Positions 9,437 to 17,470 of a stretch of DNA of 64,000 nucleotides are shown piece by piece. The notes beneath the pieces were generated by a model. The model saw only the letters and a program-made list of their open reading frames with translations. It searched no databases and was not told the DNA's origin. Source of the stretch: Viridibacillus soli (GTDB lineage: Bacteria > Bacillota > Bacilli > Bacillales_A > Planococcaceae). How positions within the stretch are numbered: position 1 is the first letter of the stretch; each line of letters starts with the position of its first letter. A program made the translations under genes and the position numbers. Location of the stretch: positions 62,001 through 126,000 of the forward strand of contig NZ_JAEOAH010000013.1 of NCBI RefSeq assembly GCF_016612995.1. The letters run 5' to 3'.

Positions 9437-10895
9437 GTGAAAGAGCGTATGACGAGTAGTATTAATCCAACGTTAGACTATTTATTTAAGGAAATAAAAG
9501 ATCCGCTTACAATTTTAGATACTAATGGCAAAATCGTTAGGGTCAATAACCCTGCCAAAGAAATATTGCGTATTGATCAAAGTACGGACATGGAATCAAT
9601 TGTAGAGGCGTCTTTTAAAGCAGATTGGCAACATTTTATCCATGAGCTAAAAATTGAAAAGCATGCAGCATGCGTACTAAATTTACATATAAATCAAACC
9701 ATTATAAAGGGAATTAGAATTACAGGTTTCCATTATACTAAATTTAATGTCATGATGGTACGATTTGAGCAAATTACTGCTGTAGTGCCCAATGTTAATT
9801 TGGCTAATGAGAGTGAGAAGAAGTTTAACCGTGTATTTAACTGTTCTACAAATGGCATTATATTAACTGATAACAATGGTACTATTGTAGAAGTAAATAA
9901 CCAAGCCGAAGAATTTATGCAAATGCCTAAGAAAGATATTCTTGGAAAAAAAATCGAGAATATTAATGGGCTTTTTTCCTGAAAGAAAAAATGACATTTC
10001 TCAATTCTTTAAGAAATTATTGACGACAGGTCATGCAGATATTACTCTCAAATTTCAATTTACAAATGAATATATACGTTATTTTAATATTGTCAGTAAT
10101 TACGATGCAACATCAGAACTCCATATGACTGTTATTCGTGATGAAACAGAAAAGGTGACTTTAAAACAACAGCTTGAACATCAAGGCTCGCTTAACATTC
10201 TAGGAGAGCTTGCAGCCAGTATCGCGCATGAAATTCGTAATCCAATGACATCATTGAAAGGTTTTACCGAATTATTAAAAATAAGCGCAACGGAAGAAAA
10301 TAAACGTTATTTATCAGTTATTGATAGTGAACTTCAGAGAATGGAAGCAATCCTTAGTGAATTTTTGATATTATCAAAACCGAATGAGTGGACAAAAAGT
10401 TTGTTGTCATTAAGTGGGATTGTGACGAAAGTTATTGAGCTAATGTTACCTAATGCTCTAATGAAAAGTGTTAACATCGTATACCACAAACCAGATTTTG
10501 AACCAGGTTATATATATGCCGATGATTTTAAAATTAAACAAGTACTTATAAATCTTATTAAAAATGCAATAGAAGTAATGCCAAATGGTGGAGAAATAAC
10601 GATTACTCAATCATTTGATTTTATAGGACAATTGAAGTTGACGATAACAGATTGTGGTACAGGTATGAGTGAGTCTGATATGCAGAAGATTTTCGTGCCG
10701 TTTTATTCTACTAAAAGTAGTGGTACAGGCCTTGGTTTACCATTCGTGTTAAAAACAATTGAAGAGCATGGTGGAAAAATTGAAGTTTCTAGTGAGTTAC
10801 TAAAGGGGACAAGCTTTGAAATTACTTTGCCTTTAGGAGTAGATCCTACAATCGCATCGTATGAGCCGAAGCCAGAGAGCGTTTATACAAGTTAA
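9437..10895 (+). pseudogene. Sporulation-type PAS sensor histidine kinase (KinD-like), frameshifted
   Basis: Two overlapping frames together encode a complete cytosolic kinase of about 485 residues. The first frame (9437-9982) holds two PAS-like domains and stops after ENINGLFS. The second frame continues as PERKNDISQFF and carries the H-box IAHEIRNPMTSLKGF, the N-box NLIKNAIEVMPNGG, the G1 box DCGTGMSESD and the G2 box GTGLGL. Removing one T from the TTTTTT run at 9974-9979 restores a single frame, reading NGLFPERKND. The H-box form is that of kinases feeding the Spo0 phosphorelay, and the following MhqR-like gene matches the B. subtilis kinD-mhqR order. Whether this is a real lesion, slippage-dependent expression or an assembly error cannot be decided here. 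The start may be GTG 9437 or ATG 9449. Confidence 0.8.
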
Positions 10896-10927
10896 CTGGG
10901 TCAGTTATGATTTTTGGTTGGCCTATT

Positions 10928-10957
10928 TTGACAAAGCTTCGCCATTATCGCTATAAT
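10928..10957 (+). promoter_or_regulatory. Sigma-A promoter of the MarR-family gene
   Basis: TTGACA (10928-10933) and TATAAT (10952-10957) are both perfect consensus hexamers, separated by 18 bases. The palindrome CTTAAATTAAG at 10961-10971 covers the likely start site and is a candidate autoregulatory operator. Confidence 0.7.
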
Positions 10958-10997
10958 AGCCTTAAATTAAGATAATGGACACGAAGGATGAATTTAA

Positions 10998-11444
10998 ATG
11001 ACCTCAGAGGAAATTAAACAATCGTTGAAGCTATTTATAGTTTTATCGAGAGCTAATAAAGCAATTAATGAATGTACGAATCATTTTTTTCAAGAAAACG
11101 GGCTTAATCCAACAGAATTTGCGGTATTGGAATTACTATTCCATAAAGGACGTCAGCCATTACAAAAAATAGGGAATAAAATCCTCTTAGCGAGTGGATC
11201 AATCACATATGTAATTGATAAATTAGAAAAGAGAGGCTTCCTGAAGCGTATATCTTGTCCTTCTGATCGCCGTATCACATATGCTGAAATTACGCCAGAA
11301 GGAGAAGCCTTTATGGAGAAATTATTTCCACAGCACGAAGAACAATTATATGAGCTTACGAGTGCCCTTTCTCCAGAAGAAAAGGATCAAGCTATTGGGT
11401 TATTGAAAAAAATGGGTTTATCCATCAAAGATCTGTCATATTAA
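10998..11444 (+). CDS. MarR-family transcriptional regulator (MhqR-like)
   Basis: A dimeric winged-helix repressor of 148 residues. The core is visible: a helical start, the recognition segment LASGSITYVIDKLEKRGFLKR near residue 66, the wing PSDRRITYAEITPEG and a C-terminal dimerisation helix. MarR proteins usually repress nearby detoxification genes and release DNA on binding phenolic or quinone ligands. B. subtilis MhqR senses hydroquinones and sits directly after kinD, as here. No obvious target operon is adjacent, so regulation may be in trans. Start ATG 10998 follows GAAGGATG. Confidence 0.8.
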   Translation: MTSEEIKQSLKLFIVLSRANKAINECTNHFFQENGLNPTEFAVLELLFHKGRQPLQKIGNKILLASGSITYVIDKLEKRGFLKRISCPSDRRITYAEITPEGEAFMEKLFPQHEEQLYELTSALSPEEKDQAIGLLKKMGLSIKDLSY

Positions 11445-11458
11445 TTTGCCTTTATGAC

Positions 11459-11498
11459 AAAATGCCAATCGACTAAAAAGGTCGATTGGCATTTTATG
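11459..11498 (+). terminator. Bidirectional terminator between the MarR and CPBP genes
   Basis: AATGCCAATCGAC and GTCGATTGGCATT form a 13-bp perfect stem followed by TTATG. It serves the plus gene and possibly the convergent minus gene. Confidence 0.75.
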
Positions 11499-11516
11499 TT
11501 CAAACAGGTTTAAAAA

Positions 11517-12128
11517 TTAATGTAGTGGCAATAATAGGAATAATAGTGTTATCATAACAATGTGAGAAACGATGATAATCGGCATACTTTTTTTCCATTC
11601 ATATAGAAAGCCGAAGATGACTCCAGTGACGAAAGCAGCTAATACGCCTAGCCAGAAGCCGCTTACTGCAAGTGACATAGCAAATAGAGTCGCTGCTAAA
11701 ATAACGGCATAGGGGGCCTTCATATGCTGTTTCAGCTGTTGTTGCACATAACCACGCCAAAATAATTCTTCTGCGACAGCAATGATTAATATGAGTAAAA
11801 TATAGTGCCATAATGCACTGGGGCCAAATGTTTCGATAAATTTATTAACAGAAATCAATAAATCGTTTGACAAATTAGGAAGCAAACGGTAGCCTAACGC
11901 GATTAGACCATATAAAATCGTTCCGTAGCCTACACCAAACAATAAGTATTCCCAAGTTTTAATCTTGTCTTCAATCTTTCCAAAAGCAAAGGAAACAGCC
12001 ATTCCGACTAACATCGTAAATGTGTATAAGTACCAGAAGACAGCTTTTTGATCAAAACTAAGATATAACAGAACATATATGAATACCAATGAAAGAATTA
12101 GCACTAGAATATTCGCGCGATTCTTCAT
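11517..12128 (-). CDS. CPBP-family (Abi/CAAX-like) intramembrane metalloprotease
   Basis: A membrane protein of 203 residues with about six hydrophobic helices. The CPBP signature AVAEELFWRGYVQQQL (EExxxR) is near residue 125 and a second-motif His is in IVSHIVMI near residue 190. Family members cleave prenylated or membrane substrates, mature bacteriocins or confer self-immunity; the substrate here is unknown. The ATG at 12128 is spaced 9 bases from GGAGGTG, whereas the upstream TTG overlaps that site. No bacteriocin gene is adjacent. Confidence 0.8.
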   Translation of the reverse strand: MKNRANILVLILSLVFIYVLLYLSFDQKAVFWYLYTFTMLVGMAVSFAFGKIEDKIKTWEYLLFGVGYGTILYGLIALGYRLLPNLSNDLLISVNKFIETFGPSALWHYILLILIIAVAEELFWRGYVQQQLKQHMKAPYAVILAATLFAMSLAVSGFWLGVLAAFVTGVIFGFLYEWKKSMPIIIVSHIVMITLLFLLLPLH

Positions 12129-12202
12129 ATTCAATATCACCTCCAACTTAATATTTAAAGTAGACCTTTATAATCATCTTTAACATAATTGCAGCCTTTG
12201 GA

Positions 12203-12240
12203 CAAAAGAGACGCCGTCCTTCAGTTTCTGAGGGACGGCG
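12203..12240 (-). terminator. Terminator downstream of ykvS-like gene
   Basis: CGCCGTCCCTCAG pairs with CTGAAGGACGGCG (one G-U) on the minus strand and is followed by TCTCTTTTGT. It separates the ykvS-like gene from the CPBP gene. Confidence 0.75.
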
Positions 12241-12372
12241 CAGACTCAAATATAATCATTGTAGTATTTCGTGTGCCCGATGTCTAGTAAAGGATACTAT
12301 CAACTAATAGTAATTACTATTAGTATGTCGCATCGGTTACGTATGTATTCATTCGGAGCATAGAACGTATTT

Positions 12373-12561
12373 TTAAACTTCGTTACTGTATAATATTTTA
12401 TAGCGTTTGTGATTGACCACTGTTTTTTCTTCAACTTCTAGGCTATTGAAGTTTTCCATATAAGTAAGGTTAACGATTACAGAGTTTTCATTTACTTTCT
12501 CAACAATGCCCTGTAGACCGTCGTTAAATTCAATGACATTTCCGATTTCAGCGATTTTCAT
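12373..12561 (-). CDS. ykvS: YkvS-like DUF2187 small protein
   Basis: A protein of 62 residues predicted to be mostly beta, with a KOW/SH3-like opening (IGNVIEFNDGLQGIVEKV) and a repeat-like second half (VNENSVIVNLTYMENF). It fits DUF2187, whose B. subtilis member YkvS has no established function. AAAGGAGC lies upstream of the ATG. It is transcribed divergently from the 62-residue gene at 12685; the shared intergenic region holds a 10-bp inverted repeat (AATACTTTAC at 12586-12595, GTAAAGTATT at 12620-12629) and a possible minus-strand promoter, TTTACG-N17-CAAAAT. Confidence 0.75.
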   Translation of the reverse strand: MKIAEIGNVIEFNDGLQGIVEKVNENSVIVNLTYMENFNSLEVEEKTVVNHKRYKILYSNEV

Positions 12562-12684
12562 AGAAATTCAGCTCCTTTACCTACTAATACTTTACATTTT
12601 GCACGAAATTGTGTCGGACGTAAAGTATTTTCTATCAATATTTATTAAAAAAAGAAATTTTTAAATGAAAAGGAAGTTTAACTA

Positions 12685-12873
12685 ATGGATTTATACAATA
12701 ATATGCTAAATGAATTAAAAAATGGCACGAGAGATGACATTACAATAGACAAGAATGATTTTTATACCTTAAGAGAAGTTCTTGTAAAACGAGAAGATTT
12801 TAAGCATTTCCGTGGGGTTGCTAAGCAGGGTGGTACTGTAATTTATAAATATATGGAAATTTCGAGAAGTTAA
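12685..12873 (+). CDS. Small hypothetical protein (62 residues)
   Basis: I do not recognise this gene. It encodes 62 residues, charged and without a signal peptide or membrane helix, with an N-terminal helical segment (MDLYNNMLNELKNG) and an alternating hydrophobic end (GGTVIYKYMEIS). AAAGGAAG precedes the ATG by about 9 bases, and codon use resembles the neighbours, so it is probably expressed. It lies between the ykvS-like and Spo0E-like genes; a Spo0A box begins one base after its stop codon. Confidence 0.6.
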   Translation: MDLYNNMLNELKNGTRDDITIDKNDFYTLREVLVKREDFKHFRGVAKQGGTVIYKYMEISRS

Positions 12874-12882
12874 TTTGTCGAA
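12874..12882 (+). promoter_or_regulatory. Spo0A box (0A box) upstream of the Spo0E-like gene
   Basis: TTTGTCGAA matches the 0A-box consensus TTTGTCRAA perfectly. A weaker second copy, AATGTCGGAA, follows at once. Both lie about 45 bases upstream of TATAAT at 12924-12929, which has a plausible -35 (TTCCAA) 17 bases before it. Binding by Spo0A~P is inferred, not shown. Confidence 0.5.
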
Positions 12883-12964
12883 AAATGTCGGAAATTTCAT
12901 TTCCAAAAAAGTGGGAATAATAGTATAATAATGAACAGAATTTGGCTTGAGAGGAGGATGGTAA

Positions 12965-13159
12965 ATGACTAATTCCATCTTGAAAAAATTAGAGTATACA
13001 AGAGAGAAGATGATTCGTTCGGGAATTGAAAATGGTTTTTCGAATGTCGAAACCATCCGCTTGAGTAAAAAGCTAGATCATTTATTAAATATTTATCAAC
13101 TTCAGAATGTCAATGAAATGAATGATTATCAAGTATCAATGGATAATTTTAAGCACTAG
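12965..13159 (+). CDS. Spo0E-like aspartyl-phosphate phosphatase
   Basis: A two-helix hairpin protein of 64 residues. The family signature SxxLD is present as LSKKLDHLLNIYQ (S34, L37, D38), preceded by the helix ILKKLEYTREKMIRSG. Spo0E-family phosphatases dephosphorylate Spo0A~P and so delay sporulation. GAGGAGG lies 7 bases before the ATG. A terminator overlaps the stop codon, so it is monocistronic. The Spo0A box upstream suggests feedback control. Proximity to the kinD-like kinase puts two opposing phosphorelay inputs within 4 kb. Confidence 0.85.
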   Translation: MTNSILKKLEYTREKMIRSGIENGFSNVETIRLSKKLDHLLNIYQLQNVNEMNDYQVSMDNFKH

Positions 13160-13182
13160 GGGGATTTCCTGGTGCTCTTTTT
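13152..13182 (+). terminator. Terminator overlapping the stop of the Spo0E-like gene
   Basis: AGCACTAGG pairs with CCTGGTGCT around a GGGATTT loop and is followed by CTTTTTAT. The gene's TAG stop lies inside the 5' arm. Confidence 0.8.
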
Positions 13183-13288
13183 ATACTTGTTGAAATTTCT
13201 GATTATTACAAAGTAAGAGGTTTAAAATAGTTGGAAAGTGGAATAATAAGAGAGAACACAGCAACAATCTCATTTCCCCCTTTCTTTG

Positions 13289-13317
13289 GCAGATGCTATG
13301 CGCATCTGTCCTTTTTT
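13289..13317 (+). terminator. Orphan stem-loop with T-tract
   Basis: CAGATGC and GCATCTG flank a short loop (TATGC) and are followed by TCCTTTTTT. It lies more than 100 bases past the previous terminator with no gene between, so it may end a small untranslated RNA or be a backup terminator. Confidence 0.5.
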
Positions 13318-13401
13318 ATGAGTATTAGTTATAGTAGACATACAATTCAGAAATTTTTCTGATACAATATAAAGGGTTTACATATAAATGGGGGAATGGT
13401 T

Positions 13402-14271
13402 ATGACTAAAAAGTGGAATATTGGTTTTGTTGGTACAGGTGTTATGGGATCTAGCATCATTAAGCATTTTTTGAATGCAGGTCATACAGTTAATGTTTAC
13501 ACAAGAACGAAGGAAAAAGCTTTACCGTTAGTTGAATTAGGAGCCAAATGGTTTCAAACTTCAGGTGAAGTAGCAAGTCAATCAAACATTATTTTCACGA
13601 TGGTTGGCTATCCCCAAGATGTAGAAGAAGTATACTTTGAAGAGAATGGTGTTTTCAAAAATGGACATGTAGGTTTAATCGTTGTTGATATGACGACATC
13701 ACAGCCTATATTAGCAAAGAAAATTGCTGAACATGCGAAAACAGTACAAATGGAAGCTTTAGATGCACCTGTTTCAGGCGGTGATATTGGCGCCCAAAAT
13801 GGTACGCTATCCATTATGGTTGGCGGAGAGCTAGAAATATTTGAAAAGGTCTCGCCACTATTTAATTTAATAGGGAAAAACATCGTTTATCAAGGGTCAG
13901 CTGGTGCTGGTCAGCACACGAAAATGTGTAATCAAATTGCAATAGCCACGAATATGATTGGTGTATGTGAAGCGATTGCTTACGGTAAAAAGGCGGGTCT
14001 TGATATTAACAATGTACTTAGTTCAATTACATTTGGAGCAGCTGGCTCATGGTCATTAAGTAACTTAGCACCGCGCATTGTTAAGGAAGATTTAGACCCC
14101 GGATTTTATGTGAAGCATTTCATTAAAGATATGAAAATTGCTTTGCAAGAAGCAGAGTTAATGCAATTGGAGTTACCGGGCCTTGAGCTAGCGAAAAAAA
14201 TGTATGATGAAATAGCTACTAATGGCTATGCCAATAACGGTACACAGGCGTTAATTAACTATTACCAATAA
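13402..14271 (+). CDS. ykwC: Beta-hydroxyacid dehydrogenase family NAD(P)-oxidoreductase (YkwC-like)
   Basis: A 289-residue member of the 3-hydroxyisobutyrate/6-phosphogluconate dehydrogenase superfamily. It has the Rossmann motif GFVGTGVMGSSI (residues 8-19), the substrate-binding segment DAPVSGGDIGAQNGTLSIMV, and the catalytic lysine in GQHTKMCNQ (K174). Family enzymes oxidise short beta-hydroxyacids or reduce succinic or glyoxylic semialdehydes; the exact substrate is unknown. ATG 13402 sits 7 bases after GGGG; the in-frame ATG at 13396 overlaps the ribosome binding site and is rejected. B. subtilis ykwC lies in the equivalent place. Confidence 0.85.
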   Translation: MTKKWNIGFVGTGVMGSSIIKHFLNAGHTVNVYTRTKEKALPLVELGAKWFQTSGEVASQSNIIFTMVGYPQDVEEVYFEENGVFKNGHVGLIVVDMTTSQPILAKKIAEHAKTVQMEALDAPVSGGDIGAQNGTLSIMVGGELEIFEKVSPLFNLIGKNIVYQGSAGAGQHTKMCNQIAIATNMIGVCEAIAYGKKAGLDINNVLSSITFGAAGSWSLSNLAPRIVKEDLDPGFYVKHFIKDMKIALQEAELMQLELPGLELAKKMYDEIATNGYANNGTQALINYYQ

Positions 14272-14283
14272 AATTGACTAACT

Positions 14284-14320
14284 AAACCGCTTTAGCATTA
14301 CTTTGCTAGAGCGGTTTTTA
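14284..14320 (+). terminator. Intrinsic terminator after ykwC
   Basis: AAACCGCTTTAGCA pairs with TGCTAGAGCGGTTT (one G-U) and is followed by TTATT. Confidence 0.85.
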
Positions 14321-14491
14321 TTAATGAAAAAGTTCTTTTAACATATGATGGAGAAATGTGTAAAATAACATTTTTCAATAAATGCAGTGGGAAACATAAT
14401 AATTAAATTGTAAGGATTTTGTAAAATCAATCAAAAATACAGGATATTTATCTATTAGTGTGGAATAGTTAAAAAGATGGAGAGTGATGTG

Positions 14492-15811
14492 ATGAGTGTA
14501 GGGATTGATAAGTCAAAAACAAGGGGCTCATGGGGATTATATTTATCTTTACCAATTTTATCATGGGCTTTTTATGATTTTGCAAATACCATTTTTTCAT
14601 CAAATATTAATACTATTTTTTTCCCCTTTTATATGGATGAAATACTTGGCACGGATGAAATTAAGCAGCAAGTAGCAAGTACATTTATATCGTACGCCAA
14701 TGCGATTGCGAGCTTTTTCCTTGTTATTTTCTCACCACTTTTTGGAGTTTGGATTGATAACACGGGATTGAAAAAAAGGTTTATCGTATGGTTTGCGTCG
14801 ATTTCTATATTTTTCACTTTTATGATGGGGGTATTTAGCTACTGGCAAACAGATAATACATTTGGTGGCGTGCCGATGAGCCTGTTTTTAGTTGTTGTCA
14901 GCTTTGTAATCGCGAAATTTTTCTTTAATTCGAGTTTAGTGTTTTATGATGCCATGATGCCTGGTTTAGGAACGAAGGAAGAGATGCCTCTTATTTCTGG
15001 ATTTGGTGTAGCAGTTGGTTATTTTGGTACGATTGTTGGCTTACTCGTCTATTTATTTGTCGGTGATGGTGATTTTCACCGAGCCTTTATCCCTACAGCG
15101 GTGTTGTATTTAATTTTTTCATTACCTTTATTTTTTATTAACAAAGATCAACTAGTGCCAAAGGAGCAGCGTAAAGTAAATTCGTTCCTATCAGGTTATA
15201 AGGAAATTATCAAGACATTTAAAGAAATGCGTTCATATAAAGCTATCTTTACTTTTATGATTGCTTATTTCTTTTTAAATGATGCGATTGCAACGACTAT
15301 AGCGATGATGGCTATTTATGCAACTGCAATTGTCGGTTTTTCATCAGGTCAATTTGTCATCCTATACTTAGTATCTACCATCTCCACTATTGTAGGTTCA
15401 CTTGCGTTCGGATATATTACAAAAAGGGTAGGTGCTAAGAGAGCGATTAGTTATGTAGCACTATTAATGATTATAGCTCTTATTATTGCGGTATTCGCAT
15501 TTGAACATTGGATGTTCTGGATTGCAGGTAGTATGTTTGGGATATCGCTCGGATCGATGTGGGTGACTTCTCGTACATTTATCATCGAACTGAGTCCACA
15601 GGAGAAGCAAGGGCAATTCTTTGGATTATTTGCATTCTCAGGAAAGGTGTCGTCTATTATTGGTCCTGCCATTTATGGAACAGTGACATTGTTACTAAAG
15701 GACTATGGAACGATTGCTAGTCGTGTAGCGTTATCAACATTAATCGTTTTAACTATCATCGGCCTAATCATTCATCTCAGAGTTCGCCCGGATGTCACTA
15801 AATCTTTATAG
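14492..15811 (+). CDS. UMF1-type MFS transporter
   Basis: A membrane protein of 439 residues with about 12 helices. The N-terminus LSWAFYDFANTIFSSNI is characteristic of the UMF1/Atg22-like branch of the major facilitator superfamily (W-x-x-Y-D-F-A-N). A cytoplasmic loop near residues 215-245 separates two six-helix halves. Substrates of bacterial members are mostly unknown; the yeast homologue exports vacuolar amino acids. ATG 14492 follows GGAGAG by 7 bases; the upstream ATG at 14477 overlaps this site. No terminator separates it from cheV, 68 bases downstream, but cheV has its own strong ribosome binding site. Confidence 0.82.
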   Translation: MSVGIDKSKTRGSWGLYLSLPILSWAFYDFANTIFSSNINTIFFPFYMDEILGTDEIKQQVASTFISYANAIASFFLVIFSPLFGVWIDNTGLKKRFIVWFASISIFFTFMMGVFSYWQTDNTFGGVPMSLFLVVVSFVIAKFFFNSSLVFYDAMMPGLGTKEEMPLISGFGVAVGYFGTIVGLLVYLFVGDGDFHRAFIPTAVLYLIFSLPLFFINKDQLVPKEQRKVNSFLSGYKEIIKTFKEMRSYKAIFTFMIAYFFLNDAIATTIAMMAIYATAIVGFSSGQFVILYLVSTISTIVGSLAFGYITKRVGAKRAISYVALLMIIALIIAVFAFEHWMFWIAGSMFGISLGSMWVTSRTFIIELSPQEKQGQFFGLFAFSGKVSSIIGPAIYGTVTLLLKDYGTIASRVALSTLIVLTIIGLIIHLRVRPDVTKSL

Positions 15812-15878
15812 GAGTATTGTACCTGGTATGTTACAATTGAAGTAAGAAAAAGTATGACTCAAGGAGGCGAACCTAAGG

Positions 15879-16778
15879 ATGGAAAGTAAAGGGATTTTGC
15901 TGGAAAGCGGCACAAACGAACTTGAAATTGTAGAGTTTGAAGTAGGTTCCAATAAATTTGGGATTAACGTTATTAAAGTAAAAGAAATTATTCAACCGAT
16001 TCCGGTTACTTTTATACCTCATGCTCATAAGCATGTTGAGGGGATTATTCAGCTACGAGGAGAAGTATTACCTGTTGTAGATATGAAAAAAGTGTTAGGT
16101 CTATCTGCTGGTTTCAATGATCAACAAAAATATATAGTTGCAGAGTTTAACCGTCAGCGCGTTGTATTCCATGTTGATAATGTAACTCAAATTCACCGTA
16201 TTTCATGGAATCAAATCGAAAAACCATCTGATATGTATCAAGGCGGGGGTTCACAAGTAATCGGAGTGATTAAACAAGAGGACTTAATGCTACTATTATT
16301 GGATTTTGAAAAAATTATGGTAGATATTAACCCAGATTCGGGTATTAGTGTAGACTCTGTAAAAAAATTAGGTGATCGTGAACGTTCAGATAAAAAAGTT
16401 GTCATTGCAGAAGATTCGCCGTTACTACGCAAATTATTGCATGATACGATGCATGAAGCAGGTTATGTGAACTTAGAATTCTTTGAGAATGGTAAAGATG
16501 CATTAGATTATTTGTTGGCTTTAGCAGATAAGGGAAGTGATATTTCAAAGTATGTACAATTAGTTGTAACTGATATTGAGATGCCACAAATGGATGGTCA
16601 CCATTTAACAAAACAAATTAAAACACATCCAATATTATCACAATTACCAGTAATTATTTTTTCAAGTTTAATAACGAATGATTTACGACATAAAGGCGAT
16701 CAAGTCGGTGCTGAAGACCAAATCAGTAAGCCAGAAATTGCAGAACTGATTTTGAAAATAGATCAGTATATTTTATAA
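15879..16778 (+). CDS. cheV: Chemotaxis coupling protein CheV (CheW-receiver fusion)
   Basis: A protein of 299 residues: a CheW-like SH3 domain (about 14-150) with HVEGIIQLRGEVLPVVDMKK, then a receiver domain (about 172-295). The acidic pocket is VIAEDSPLL (E178, D179), the phosphoacceptor D232 is in VVTDIEMPQMDG, and the conserved Ser and Lys are in IIFSS and ISKPE. CheV couples chemoreceptors to the CheA kinase, and phosphorylation of its receiver supports adaptation. AAGGAGG precedes the ATG. No other chemotaxis gene is nearby; cheV next to ykyB matches B. subtilis. Confidence 0.95.
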   Translation: MESKGILLESGTNELEIVEFEVGSNKFGINVIKVKEIIQPIPVTFIPHAHKHVEGIIQLRGEVLPVVDMKKVLGLSAGFNDQQKYIVAEFNRQRVVFHVDNVTQIHRISWNQIEKPSDMYQGGGSQVIGVIKQEDLMLLLLDFEKIMVDINPDSGISVDSVKKLGDRERSDKKVVIAEDSPLLRKLLHDTMHEAGYVNLEFFENGKDALDYLLALADKGSDISKYVQLVVTDIEMPQMDGHHLTKQIKTHPILSQLPVIIFSSLITNDLRHKGDQVGAEDQISKPEIAELILKIDQYIL

Positions 16779-16791
16779 GCATGAGAATGCT

Positions 16792-16832
16792 AAAAACCGG
16801 ATACCTTCATTAGTGAGGATCCGGTTTTTTTC
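16792..16832 (+). terminator. Terminator between cheV and ykyB (convergent)
   Basis: AAAAACCGGATACC pairs with GGATCCGGTTTTT around a short loop and is followed by TTCT. The A-rich 5' side could also serve the minus strand. Confidence 0.8.
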
Positions 16833-16847
16833 TAACAACTCAAGTAG

Positions 16848-17321
16848 CTAGTGTCCATAGAAATAACTTGTATTATTTAAGGTAGGTTTCTTTTTATTAC
16901 TACCTTTATTTTCAATATTTTTTGGGGGAGTAGTTACTTTTTTTGCAGTCGATTGGGTTTTTATACCTAAATAGTCTTTTAATACATTTCTAGCGGTATT
17001 TAAGCTCATTTTTCTTTGAGGGTTTCGATAGCTGTCATCAAGATGTCCTAAATGGGGTAATGAAGCAAAATCTTCTTTTTTAGGTAAAGAGTGAAAATAA
17101 TAATCTGCGCATTGAATAAGAACGGATGATTGTTGCTTACTGAAGCGTGGGTTTTTCACGAAATGCAAACCAAGTTTCTTCGCTCTGCTTGCATGAATCA
17201 TTTTCTCAAGTGCAAGGCGTTTGAGCTCGTAAAGAGGTTTATTGTCAGGTGCAGTTTTTGCATGTCTATTTACAGTATAAATAGCAGTAGCTAATTGTTC
17301 ATCGCAATATTCTCTTTGCAT
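16848..17321 (-). CDS. ykyB: YkyB family protein
   Basis: A basic protein of 157 residues. The conserved N-terminal block includes AIYTVNRHAKTAPDNKPLY and LALEKMIHASRAKKLGLHF, which I recall from B. subtilis YkyB, a protein of unknown function encoded next to cheV. The C-terminal 35 residues are a low-complexity K/T/N/P tail (KKVTTPPKNIENKGSNKKK) likely to be disordered. AAAGGCGG lies 6 bases before ATG 17321; a longer in-frame TTG overlaps that site. No catalytic motif is recognised. Confidence 0.8.
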   Translation of the reverse strand: MQREYCDEQLATAIYTVNRHAKTAPDNKPLYELKRLALEKMIHASRAKKLGLHFVKNPRFSKQQSSVLIQCADYYFHSLPKKEDFASLPHLGHLDDSYRNPQRKMSLNTARNVLKDYLGIKTQSTAKKVTTPPKNIENKGSNKKKPTLNNTSYFYGH

Positions 17322-17470
17322 ACAATACCGCCTTTCTACCAAAGTTAATGTCTGTAGTTGAGTATGTTTAGAAGAAAATTCAGAGCATTCAATTTATAAT
17401 ATACATTATAATACCAATATTATACTCCATTGTATAGAGAGCGAAGAAAAATTCTAAGGATGTGCTCCCA

